Part shown: piece after piece, positions 6,254-13,780 of the stretch
Position numbering within the stretch: the first letter of the stretch is position 1
Layout of the letters: each line of letters starts with the position of its first letter
Program-made: the position numbers and the translations under genes
Notes under the pieces: model-generated
Seen by the model: only the letters and a program-made list of their open reading frames with translations
Database searches by the model: none
Told to the model about the DNA's origin: nothing
Assembly: GCA_014729315.1 (NCBI GenBank)
Contig: WJKD01000757.1
Coordinates: 1 to 13,780, forward strand
Direction of reading: 5' to 3'
DNA from: Promethearchaeota archaeon
Lineage (GTDB): Archaea > Asgardarchaeota > Lokiarchaeia > Sigynarchaeales > SOKP01
Length of the DNA stretch: 13,780 nucleotides

Positions 6254-9200
6254 TCACTTTATTTTAACCAACCTCTCCACACAACCAATACTCTTATCTC
6301 CCTGTTTCGCGATAACTTTATACAAATAAACACCATTTGCAATTCGATCTCCATCTCCATCGCGTCCATCCCATTCTATTATATTAAATGAAGCATTTGA
6401 ATAATCTCGAATTGTCTGGATAAGTCTGCCGGAAATTGTATAAATTTTTATCGTTACCTCCGCAGGCTGCGTTAATGTATAAGTAAAATTCGTGCTCGAT
6501 TGCATTGGATTGGGATAGTTGAGTACATTTAAAATTTTTAATTGTTCTGCGACTTGAAAAGTAATTCTGTCTTCACCTGTTGCGCCTGTAGAATCGACTG
6601 CTATGATCCGTAACTCGTGCGTCCCTGCTTCAAAGGAATCCTGATACAAGACCGTCCCACTTGTTTTCTCAATTGGCACATATTCAATGCGCTGGTCTGC
6701 TGATTCCAGCGGGTGGTTATCGATTACTACTCTAATGGAATTCTCATTAATTTTAGACAGGGCATTTATTTCTGCTGTTATAAGCGGCTCTGCAGCCACA
6801 TAATCACTTTCAACAACCTTTTTATTATCAATAAAGATATTTACTTCAGGGGCTGTCGGATTGATTTTAGTGAAATAAAGGGCAGGATCACCGAAGAAAA
6901 CATACATCAACGGCACTTCGGTTATATACCAGAAATTTGATATATATTCCAGCACTGTATTTGCGATCATTTCTCCAAATGTATTCTCCTGGGATTGAAA
7001 CAAATTTTGAAGCAGGAATTGACCAAATATGATATGATTATGTAAAAACGGGCTACCTGTTGCTGCCCACGCTGCAATGCAGCCGCTATTTTCAGCGCTT
7101 ATCAGCGCCTCCGCCATGCTTTCCCTTTCTGCATGTTGAAACATACCTGTGCTACAGGAAAATGCGATATGAAAAGGTAGCTTATGCCCGTTTGCCAATT
7201 GGATAAGATGCTCGACTTTGAGAATCCGTTCCTGTGCCCATAAATCAACGCCCCCGTGTCCTACATAACATAATAATGAATTTCCGCTGTTTATTGATGA
7301 AATAATTTGATCTTTCATAGTGGAGGCATTGTTAGTATCCCGTAAATAAAGTTTAGTAACATTATAATTTGGGGGTATTAAGCTCGCCAGGGAATCACTT
7401 AACGCTTCAAAATTTTCTTTTTTTTGCGTATCGTCAGCCACGATGAGGACATTCTGTTTCCAGTCATGTTTTGTAAAATCATTACAATATCTTTGCATCT
7501 TCATAATAAAATGATTGACTTCTTCCGGTTTTCGAACAGCTAATCTTCCCACCAAAATATCAGGAATCACATCATCTCCGCTAACACAAGCGAACCAGTT
7601 ATCACTTGCTGTTTCGCTATACGCTGGAATATAGAAAAATGGCGCCTCAAATAAATGTGTCGGAACAAAGTTATGATTGTCTGTGCTCAGATTGTTTTTA
7701 TAATCATAACTGGCGTCACCCACTAACAATACATAAGAAGGAGCCGGAGACTGCCAATTGTAATAGGCATATTGCAAAAAATCCTTAATTGCCTGAGGAT
7801 TAAAAATTCCATAATTAAACTCATCATAAATATCTTGTATATTGATTATTGAGGTCGATAAATTTTCTTTTTGATGGAATTCAGCTAATGGATAAATACT
7901 TTCGATGAATAGTTCATGGGCAATAATGATATAATCGCTCTTATTCGACGTTGAATATAAATTCGAAAAATTAATGGAGCCCATATTCTTTGGTGTCAGT
8001 ATCTGATTTGCAGTCAGGCAAATAAAATTTGTTGTGTCATTGATATCCGAATTAAAAACCAAACTGAAACTTGAATCTTGCTGTATGCGTTCATTTTTTA
8101 AACTTAAAAACTGATCTCCTGCTTTAGAGGTCTGCCACACAATAATTGAATCGCTACTAAAATTATTGATAACAAAGGAATAATTCCCTGGTTTTCCATA
8201 AGTGAATTCTAGTTTATTATCTGATGCTGTCAATTTTCTCGAATACGCGACCTCAATCCAGTCAACATAAATATTATCTGTATTGCTGTTTAATAATGAC
8301 TTTATTTTAACTTTATTAATGCCATCATTTAAAATGGCATGCGGAATTTGTTTTGTAATCTCAATTTCTTTTTCATCAATCCATGTCGTATCAATTAGCT
8401 CATGATTATTCAGGTTTATTTTCACCTGATAGTCTTTATACGTAAAAGAGCTACCGACCTCATACCCATAGAGCAATATGTTAATCCGGGCATTTTGGGC
8501 GTTAGTTTGATCGCTAATGTCAGGTAATAAAATATCTATCTCTTTCTCATTTGCAGGCTCAATTTCTTCCCACATCCAATGATCGCTGCCTGTAATAACT
8601 TTTTGATATCCCTTATAAAGTAAATCCTTTTCAAAATGCTGCCGATCTTCAAAGACTTTTGGCTTTATCGAGTTAGTTTTTTTAATCTCAGGAAGTTGCT
8701 GAACTCGTTTTCCGTTTGTTTCTTCAGCCACCAGCCAATAAATATTGTCATTAGAAAAAATTGTATTATTTTTTTCCCCGTAAAATAAAATATAATCCAA
8801 TGCATCAAATTTGCCATCTTGTTCACCATAGATAAAAATTGGTATTTCTATACCACGATTATATAGGTGCAAATGCTTGGGATTTAGTGTCGAGATAGAG
8901 AATTTTGAACTTTCCAAATCATTGTATGTTAGCTTGTAAATACCATTTTCATTTATCGTGAGTTGTGCATTCTCTCTGTTGACATTATTTTTGTAGAACT
9001 CGACCGCCCCGAACTCTTTTGAAGAGGTATCTAGCATTCTCTTTAAATCGCTAACCTGATTCTCAACACGACTATTGTAATTCAAAATCTGCTTTTCAAA
9101 TATACGTTCATAAACATCTGAACGCTCTTTACTTCTTGTGTTTGATTTCTCAAGGTCTGGTAATTTCTCAATACCCGGATTCACCTGCTTTAAAATAAAC

Positions 9201-9727
9201 TTTAGCCTTTTATAAATAATGATTGATTGTAAAATGGGATTGAATTGCGCTACATTAATTTTTACACGTAAAAGATATTGGTCCCGCATAAATCCTAAAT
9301 AATCTAATTCAATGATTCGTTCAGGATAATAGTTATTGGCTTGATAAATATTTTTATCTTCGATTATTTCATAGGCAATGTTATCTATGTATTCATAAGT
9401 GTTACTATTCAATATTGGTGTAGGATTTGGAGCGATATAAATGTTATTGAGAACTTCCTTTTCCTCGTCTAAAATAATAATCTCATATTTCGCATTCGCA
9501 GGAATGCTTAATAATACTCCATCGACAGGTAGTTGTGGTTTCCCTGGTTCGTAAATGTAATTTAAATCATCAATTGATAGTTGCTTTTTACTGGAACTGA
9601 TCAAAGACTCTTTGATATTTGATTCCAATACAAATTGTTCACAGGTAGATTCGATTAATATCGTTTTACCTTTCGCCGAAGTAAATAATATAAGAATAGA
9701 CAGGATGGAGGATTTTAATATTTTCAT
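6254..9727 (-). CDS. C25-family (gingipain/PorU-like) cysteine peptidase with sorting domain
   Basis: 1157 residues from the ATG at 9727. An in-frame ATG at 9799 would add 24 residues, overlap the upstream gene by 71 nt and bury the signal peptide (MKILKSSILSILILFTSA), so the later start is preferred. The N-terminus carries a C25 propeptide-like motif (PGKPQLPVDG, ~62-71). At ~256-320 the NENGIYKLTYNDL segment, then DALDYILFYGE, resemble the region preceding the catalytic domain in PorU and related proteins. The C25 domain spans ~598-950 with LLVGDASYDY, catalytic His824 in GHGG and Cys858 in FSCSTG, and FFGDPALY near its end. The His-Cys spacing of 34 is normal. An Ig-like strand region follows, then a sorting domain (~1064-1157: NYPNPM...WDGRDGDGD...GVYLYK). 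Family members cleave after Arg or Lys, or act as the type IX sortase that removes C-terminal signals. A dedicated sortase/processing role for the neighbouring CTD proteins is inferred from length, architecture and location. It starts 1 nt after the upstream stop. Confidence 0.92.
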   Translation of the reverse strand: MKILKSSILSILILFTSAKGKTILIESTCEQFVLESNIKESLISSSKKQLSIDDLNYIYEPGKPQLPVDGVLLSIPANAKYEIIILDEEKEVLNNIYIAPNPTPILNSNTYEYIDNIAYEIIEDKNIYQANNYYPERIIELDYLGFMRDQYLLRVKINVAQFNPILQSIIIYKRLKFILKQVNPGIEKLPDLEKSNTRSKERSDVYERIFEKQILNYNSRVENQVSDLKRMLDTSSKEFGAVEFYKNNVNRENAQLTINENGIYKLTYNDLESSKFSISTLNPKHLHLYNRGIEIPIFIYGEQDGKFDALDYILFYGEKNNTIFSNDNIYWLVAEETNGKRVQQLPEIKKTNSIKPKVFEDRQHFEKDLLYKGYQKVITGSDHWMWEEIEPANEKEIDILLPDISDQTNAQNARINILLYGYEVGSSFTYKDYQVKINLNNHELIDTTWIDEKEIEITKQIPHAILNDGINKVKIKSLLNSNTDNIYVDWIEVAYSRKLTASDNKLEFTYGKPGNYSFVINNFSSDSIIVWQTSKAGDQFLSLKNERIQQDSSFSLVFNSDINDTTNFICLTANQILTPKNMGSINFSNLYSTSNKSDYIIIAHELFIESIYPLAEFHQKENLSTSIINIQDIYDEFNYGIFNPQAIKDFLQYAYYNWQSPAPSYVLLVGDASYDYKNNLSTDNHNFVPTHLFEAPFFYIPAYSETASDNWFACVSGDDVIPDILVGRLAVRKPEEVNHFIMKMQRYCNDFTKHDWKQNVLIVADDTQKKENFEALSDSLASLIPPNYNVTKLYLRDTNNASTMKDQIISSINSGNSLLCYVGHGGVDLWAQERILKVEHLIQLANGHKLPFHIAFSCSTGMFQHAERESMAEALISAENSGCIAAWAATGSPFLHNHIIFGQFLLQNLFQSQENTFGEMIANTVLEYISNFWYITEVPLMYVFFGDPALYFTKINPTAPEVNIFIDNKKVVESDYVAAEPLITAEINALSKINENSIRVVIDNHPLESADQRIEYVPIEKTSGTVLYQDSFEAGTHELRIIAVDSTGATGEDRITFQVAEQLKILNVLNYPNPMQSSTNFTYTLTQPAEVTIKIYTISGRLIQTIRDYSNASFNIIEWDGRDGDGDRIANGVYLYKVIAKQGDKSIGCVERLVKIK
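6257..6538 (-). other. C-terminal sorting domain of the C25 peptidase
   Basis: It begins NVLNYPNPMQSSTNFTYTL, continues with TIKIYTISGRLIQTI and WDGRDGDGDRIANGVYLYK, and ends ERLVKIK. It belongs to the same family as the C-termini of the NlpC/P60-like and M23 proteins but is diverged from them: PNPM replaces PNPF and TISG replaces NI.G. Confidence 0.8.
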
Positions 9728-9728
9728 A

Positions 9729-11354
9729 TTATTCGAGTTCTTTAAAAATCGTTGATATGCAAACAACACGATCTTGAATATAAGCAATCTTTGTCCCATC
9801 CGGGGACCAACATGGTCCTTTAGCTCGCGAAATTAGTAATTCCGGAATCCAATCTTTTGGCGAAATAACGTAAATATCATCGTTGTTTTCAACTGCTATG
9901 TGCGAGCCAAAATCTGGATTGTAAACTGACCAGGTTGGATTTTTGTAATCACCGATTATATCGTATTTATGATTCAATTTACCATTTTCAAGTTCAAAAA
10001 CTTTTATTCCGTAAAAAAAACAGCATAGCAAAAATTTACAGTCAGGTGATACACACGGTTGACTTAGTGGTTCGTTTATATCAACCGATAAATTAACTAA
10101 TTCTCCTGTTTGAATATTTAATATATACACATCATTACCATCATCATAAAATATTTTATCACCATCAGTTGATATTTCTGGATTAAATATCTTTTTATTT
10201 TTGAACTTCGTAAGTTGTACCATCGTCTTTTCAGGATATGATATTTTCCACAAATTCCCTTGACGCAAAAACAGAATGGATTTTCCATTATCAACCCATA
10301 ATGGACTTGTATCTCCATTTTTCGTATCCCAATCAGTAATATCATGAATCGTAGAATCTGTCAACGATACAACGCGAATAACCGAATAGTATTTAATCTG
10401 AGCAGCCAAAATCGATTCACCGTTTGGGAAAAAACTGGGATACCTTCTATTTTCAATAATTTTTTCAATCTTTCCATCTGTTATTGAAATAGCATATACC
10501 ACATTTCCGTCAGAAGTTACAAGATCAATGGCAAGTTGGCTTTTGTCTGGAGATAAAACTTGTTGGATACAACGTCCATTCAGTGAGATTATTTTCTCTC
10601 TGTTCTTGGACGTTAGATCATATAAGTATATCAAAGTCGAATCAGATCCAAACTTACATTGGTATACTAATTTTGACATATCACGGTCAATTATATTTGG
10701 GTGCAATGTGACTTTTGACAGGTAAGTGAGTCTTGTAAGCTGCTTAGAATATATATCGATATTCCAAACATTTCCATTGTAAGTCAAAAGTATTTTTTGT
10801 CCGTCAGGATAAAATTCAGAACCACAATATGATCTTCGATCATCAGGGGAAATTTGTCTTAATTTATCACCATTGACCGTTATAGTCCATATTTGATATG
10901 CATAATCCTGATATACATTAAAGCCTATTACGTAAGAATCCGGCGACCAAAAAATACCATATATGCTACTACCAACTGATGTAAGCTGCCTTGCCGTACT
11001 ATCGATGATTGAGGCAATAAATAACTGATTTGTATACCAGGGAGAAAAGGCAAACTTATTTCCATCTGGAGACAGAGTAATATATCCACAACCACCTTTA
11101 TATTGGAATATTGTACTTTCTGAGCCATCAACCAGAGAAATTTTTTTTATATGTGTTCCTAATTTTTCTCTAGTTGTGACTAAACAATCACCATTCGGAG
11201 ACCATGAGAGATTCGTATCAGAATCCATATCTCCTGCCCAACGAACTTCAATCTTTTCAGTAGAAATACTATATAAGTTTTCAGATTGAATTTTTAATTC
11301 ACAGCTACATAAAATACAATAAATTAGTATTATTATTGCACGTGCACGTAACAT
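9729..11354 (-). CDS. PD40/TolB-type beta-propeller lipoprotein
   Basis: 541 residues. The N-terminus (MLRARAIIILIYCILCSC) is a lipoprotein-type signal; the best lipobox is LCSC with Cys18, followed by Glu. The remainder is a beta-propeller with PD40 motifs at roughly 51-55 (WSPNG), 94-98 (LSPDG), 136-140 (WSPDS), 182-185 (YPDG), 267-270 (LSPD), 309-312 (FPNG) and 516-520 (WSPDG), followed by short strands such as NVWNIDI and NLWKISY. It is a full-length paralogue of the propeller at the left edge; the last ~100 residues align almost without gaps, and 17 bp near both 3' ends are identical (9784-9800 and 28-44). It begins 3 nt after the stop of the NlpC/P60-like gene, using that gene's AGG codon as Shine-Dalgarno, and ends 1 nt before the C25 gene. 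PD40 propellers are binding scaffolds. Partner unknown; an envelope-anchored role beside the upstream hydrolase is inferred. Confidence 0.9.
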   Translation of the reverse strand: MLRARAIIILIYCILCSCELKIQSENLYSISTEKIEVRWAGDMDSDTNLSWSPNGDCLVTTREKLGTHIKKISLVDGSESTIFQYKGGCGYITLSPDGNKFAFSPWYTNQLFIASIIDSTARQLTSVGSSIYGIFWSPDSYVIGFNVYQDYAYQIWTITVNGDKLRQISPDDRRSYCGSEFYPDGQKILLTYNGNVWNIDIYSKQLTRLTYLSKVTLHPNIIDRDMSKLVYQCKFGSDSTLIYLYDLTSKNREKIISLNGRCIQQVLSPDKSQLAIDLVTSDGNVVYAISITDGKIEKIIENRRYPSFFPNGESILAAQIKYYSVIRVVSLTDSTIHDITDWDTKNGDTSPLWVDNGKSILFLRQGNLWKISYPEKTMVQLTKFKNKKIFNPEISTDGDKIFYDDGNDVYILNIQTGELVNLSVDINEPLSQPCVSPDCKFLLCCFFYGIKVFELENGKLNHKYDIIGDYKNPTWSVYNPDFGSHIAVENNDDIYVISPKDWIPELLISRAKGPCWSPDGTKIAYIQDRVVCISTIFKELE

Positions 11355-11357
11355 TAT

Positions 11358-11366
11358 TTACCTTAA
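11358..11366 (-). promoter_or_regulatory. Shine-Dalgarno embedded in the end of the NlpC/P60-like gene
   Basis: The minus strand reads TTA AGG TAA, then ATA, then ATG at 11354. AAGG lies 6 nt from the start of the propeller gene, so the final Leu-Arg-stop of one gene serves as ribosome binding site of the next. The other hydrolase-propeller junction (1604-1610) has the same TTAAGGTA core. Confidence 0.7.
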
Positions 11367-11624
11367 ATATAGTAACTTTTTTGTTTCGTTATAATTATTG
11401 CATTTCATCAAACAAAAATAAACTCCACTTTCAATTTTCTGTTCTCTGTCATCGCGCCCATCCCATCTATATGAATAATATCCTGCTGATTGGTGGCAAT
11501 TAACCAACGTTTTTATTCGCTGTCCCCTGATGTTGAAAATAATAATTAGTACATGTGCGTCTTCCGCCATCTGATAACGAATTACAGTCTGAGAATTAAA
11601 TGGATTAGGATAATTATTAAAGAG
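11358..11624 (-). other. C-terminal sorting domain of the NlpC/P60-like protein
   Basis: It encodes LFNNYPNPFNSQTVIRYQM, then IIFNIRGQRIKTLV, WDGRDDREQKIESGVYFCL and a basic terminus (KKLLYLR). It is closest to the M23 protein's sorting domain: both have NNYPNPFN, an FN/YN-I-x-GQ(R/K)IK strand, SG(V/I)YFC and an ending in LR. Confidence 0.85.
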
Positions 11625-13780
11625 AACGAATGAATCGGGAATATTTTGTATATTATCAGTTCCAAGTGCTTGGGTTGTATCTTCGGGTTCTATCCCAATC
11701 CAATATTTTTGCTTATCCGTATAAGAAGAGTTTCCGTTAAAGTCTTCAACCCATGCTCTAATCTCAATCATTGTTGAATCTCTGAATTCAGTACAATCAA
11801 AAGTACCGCTATCAGAAGTCGTAGAACTACGATTTGTTACAATATAATGATATTTATTGTTTTCCCGATCAGTATTCTCAGCATAAATGAAATCACGCTT
11901 GTTTTCATCAAGATGATCATAATTATAAAATTGTGTTGCAGTAAATCCATTTAAGGAATCGTGATCTGAATCATAGCTATACTCATAATAAATCTGTTTA
12001 ACTTCGCTGTTTTGATATTCCCAATTACTACCAGGGCTCTCATCACATGCATTAACGATAATATCATATTTATCTTTCGGAAGTATTGGCAAAGAGCTTA
12101 TTGGACCATAAGAGGGATTTACTTTCGTTTCAGAAGTATCATTTTCCTGTACAAAATAAACACTATTTATATAAGGACTTTCAGCGTCGTTACACAATGG
12201 AGGTGAGTTATAAACATGAAATATAAAACTTGCAAAATCAGGATTTTCTTGCCAATCATAAGCTATTACGTCAATACGTATTTCTGTGTCATTAGCTAGG
12301 TTGGTTAAATCCAAAGTGCCAATTGAGTCTGATTTTGAAGCATTTTCATTCGTTATTATGTACTGAAAGTCACATTCATTTGTATCAGTTCCGCTTGCAT
12401 ATATCAACGACAGGCTATCTGGATTTGAAATACTCCCATAATTATCATCTTTGTTGTTTGATAAAAAACCAACACCTGATAGAATTAAATTATTGTCTTT
12501 ATAAATATTATAAGTTATTTCTTTTACTTCAGTTTTTATAGAAGTGTCAACAAAGGGATCTGTATCAGAGGCTTTTACGATAACATCAAATTTTTTAGGT
12601 GGTCTGATGGGCTCATTGTCGCTATTTACCCAACTTGTCCATTTAGAATCAAGCTCAGATTCAGTTATATCTTCTTCAAGCGTCAAATAAATTTTTTCTA
12701 TTTCAGGAGGCCAATAGTCGTAAAATGGGGTACGAAGTTCATAACCATTATTCAAATAAATGTTTATATTTTTGTTTTCTTGAAGCACAATACCGTCTGG
12801 TTTAATATTTTCATCTAATTCACCTGCTGATTCAAATATATCAATATAGTCACGATTATCTCCATAAATAGAATCAATCATTACAATATGACAATCCTCC
12901 TTCACTAAATAATCTGCCATATCCACAGCATCCGGTTCGATTTCCTCGAACTCTCTGGCAAACCAATAAGTATTTTTATCAGAGATATTAGGCAAATCAT
13001 ATCCATAAGCGACATAACCAGAGCAATCAATACCAAATGCCCACTCGTCCGGTAAATGAGATCCTATATTTGAACAGATAATATAATCACCCATGTGTGC
13101 GCCGCAAGCATAAATATTGTCTGGCGCAGTGATCGGCTTGGTTACTGTAATTTTGGCTGTAACTGGATTTATGTAATATGGATCGGCTGAAAATCTTATA
13201 ACATATTTGCCTGACTTCGCAATTTCAAATGATAGATCAGATATTTTGATAGAATCCAAACTATACCAATCTGAATACCATATCGGCGCATATTGCTTTT
13301 CTGAAACAGAACCGTCATTACAATCCCATTGATATTGAACATGAAACAATGAAATTTGCCATGATTTCCATGGATCGAAACCATCAGTAATTTTAATTTC
13401 GAATTCCAAATGTTGGCTTTCTTCATTCATATAATCTGTGCTGGTAACTATAATTTCTTGTTCATCATAAAAATTATCTTCAGCAGTTAAGAAAATATTT
13501 TCTTGTTCAGTTTCGTTTCTCATCTTTATGGTTGAAGATATTTTATTTTCTAATTCTGTTGGAGTGTCCTTTACACCGTATCCATACGGTGCACCACGAT
13601 GAACTCCCTCTTCTCCTTTAAAAGTAGATTCATCATAATAGATGTTGCTATTTTTTGAGGCATAATAGTTGCTTTGCCATTTATTAGTATGACATGTATC
13701 TACCAAAAATTCATGTTCTAAATATTCTCGCATGCGTATTCGAACTTCATTTCGACCTATTTCAACTTCCTGAGCTATTA
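11358..13780 (-). CDS. Surface/secreted NlpC/P60-like cysteine peptidase with two repeats and sorting domain, 5' end cut by window edge
   Basis: The frame stays open for 15 codons upstream of the ATG at 13733, and this ATG is followed by no signal peptide, so the true start very probably lies beyond the window. Numbering from that internal Met: an NlpC/P60-like head is recognised by VHRGAPYGYGVKDTP (44-58), GIDCSGYVAYGY (234-245, catalytic Cys237), CHIVMID (281-287, His282) and FESAG (300-304). A ~140-residue beta-rich insertion (~66-205) separates the first motif from the Cys motif. Two copies of the unnamed repeat also found in the M23 protein follow (~343-509 and 518-681), then a sorting domain (~704-791; NNYPNPFNSQTVIRY, FNIRGQRIK, WDGRDDREQKIESGVYF). 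NlpC/P60 enzymes usually cleave peptidoglycan stem peptides. Here the residue after His that completes the triad is not obvious, so activity is likely rather than certain. It appears to head the unit with the propeller lipoprotein and the C25 peptidase. Confidence 0.85.
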   Translation of the reverse strand, partial: IAQEVEIGRNEVRIRMREYLEHEFLVDTCHTNKWQSNYYASKNSNIYYDESTFKGEEGVHRGAPYGYGVKDTPTELENKISSTIKMRNETEQENIFLTAEDNFYDEQEIIVTSTDYMNEESQHLEFEIKITDGFDPWKSWQISLFHVQYQWDCNDGSVSEKQYAPIWYSDWYSLDSIKISDLSFEIAKSGKYVIRFSADPYYINPVTAKITVTKPITAPDNIYACGAHMGDYIICSNIGSHLPDEWAFGIDCSGYVAYGYDLPNISDKNTYWFAREFEEIEPDAVDMADYLVKEDCHIVMIDSIYGDNRDYIDIFESAGELDENIKPDGIVLQENKNINIYLNNGYELRTPFYDYWPPEIEKIYLTLEEDITESELDSKWTSWVNSDNEPIRPPKKFDVIVKASDTDPFVDTSIKTEVKEITYNIYKDNNLILSGVGFLSNNKDDNYGSISNPDSLSLIYASGTDTNECDFQYIITNENASKSDSIGTLDLTNLANDTEIRIDVIAYDWQENPDFASFIFHVYNSPPLCNDAESPYINSVYFVQENDTSETKVNPSYGPISSLPILPKDKYDIIVNACDESPGSNWEYQNSEVKQIYYEYSYDSDHDSLNGFTATQFYNYDHLDENKRDFIYAENTDRENNKYHYIVTNRSSTTSDSGTFDCTEFRDSTMIEIRAWVEDFNGNSSYTDKQKYWIGIEPEDTTQALGTDNIQNIPDSFVLFNNYPNPFNSQTVIRYQMAEDAHVLIIIFNIRGQRIKTLVNCHQSAGYYSYRWDGRDDREQKIESGVYFCLMKCNNYNETKKLLYLR
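11691..12707 (-). repeat. Two copies of the shared repeat domain within the NlpC/P60-like protein
   Basis: The copies lie at about 12207-12707 and 11691-12182. Each has an opening strand (KIYLTLEED / SVYFVQEND), a K(F/Y)D(V/I)IV.A.D strand, EVK(E/Q)I.Y, an (I)YA..TD block, a (Q/H)Y I(I/V)TN block, and SD(S)(I)GT(L/F)D(L/C)T, closing with an (A/V)(Y/E)D(W/F) strand. They are clearly the same module as the three in the M23 protein. The family is not recognised; they may be stalks or ligand-binding Ig-like modules. Confidence 0.7.
13119..13538 (-). other. Beta-rich domain inserted inside the NlpC/P60-like catalytic domain
   Basis: Between the GAPYGYG...DTP motif and the DCSG catalytic motif there is a ~140-residue stretch of alternating strands, for example EQEIIVTSTDY, HLEFEIKITDG, QISLFHVQYQWD and GKYVIRFSADP, ending in TAKITVTKP. 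It reads like an Ig-like or carbohydrate-binding-like beta-sandwich. In ordinary NlpC/P60 proteins these two motifs are much closer together. Confidence 0.5.

Noticed and set aside
9728..9799. Longer start for the C25 peptidase at the ATG of 9799
   Set aside because: It would overlap the propeller gene by 71 nt and place 24 residues before a textbook signal peptide; the ATG at 9727 sits 1 nt after the upstream stop.
12012..12541. Plus-strand open frames at 12012-12206 and 12323-12541
   Set aside because: They are antisense to well-supported repeat domains and have no recognisable features.
13731..13733. ATG at 13733 as the true start of the NlpC/P60-like gene
   Set aside because: The frame is open upstream to the window edge, the residues there (GRNEVRIRM then REYLEH) read as continuous coding sequence, and no signal peptide follows this Met although the protein has an export domain.

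Overview
The window is AT-rich bacterial DNA with six protein genes. All are on the minus strand, so transcription runs from the right end to the left end. The proteins are large and exported, with signal peptides, N-terminal peptidase heads, beta-rich repeats and C-terminal NYPNPF/FlgD-Ig-like sorting domains of the Por (type IX) secretion type. That style fits a non-Bacteroidota member of the FCB group, for example Cloacimonadota, Marinimicrobia or Delongbacteria. This is a style-based inference, because no rRNA or other marker gene is present.

Layout in order of transcription. (A) 13780-11358: 5'-truncated protein with an NlpC/P60-like cysteine peptidase head, two copies of an unnamed ~165-residue repeat and a C-terminal sorting domain. 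(B) 11354-9729: TolB/PD40-type beta-propeller lipoprotein. (C) 9727-6254: C25 (gingipain/PorU-like) cysteine peptidase with its own sorting domain. A 135-bp intergenic region follows, with a good sigma-70-type promoter. (D) 6118-4844: exported beta-propeller protein with a coiled-coil insertion. (E) 4825-1604: M23 (LytM-type) metallopeptidase head, a PPC-like domain, three copies of the repeat seen in A, and a sorting domain. (F) 1598 to beyond position 1: PD40 beta-propeller lipoprotein, a clear paralogue of B, missing only about its last ten residues.

A-B-C and D-E-F look like two tightly packed transcription units with gaps of 1-18 nt. The main pattern is a repeated two-gene cassette: a predicted cell-wall hydrolase carrying a sorting domain, followed directly by a propeller lipoprotein. 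A-B and E-F share the repeat module, the sorting domain, the paralogous propeller and even the junction, where a terminal Leu-Arg-stop (TTAAGGTAA or TTAAGGTAG) supplies the Shine-Dalgarno of the propeller gene. Only the catalytic head differs (NlpC/P60 versus M23). A reasonable but unproven reading is that the hydrolases are exported to the surface or outside, the C25 protein processes or attaches CTD-bearing cargo, and the propeller lipoproteins act as partners, regulators or protective factors in the cell envelope.

No RNA gene, mobile element, CRISPR array or convincing terminator was seen. No stretch longer than 300 bases lacks a gene.
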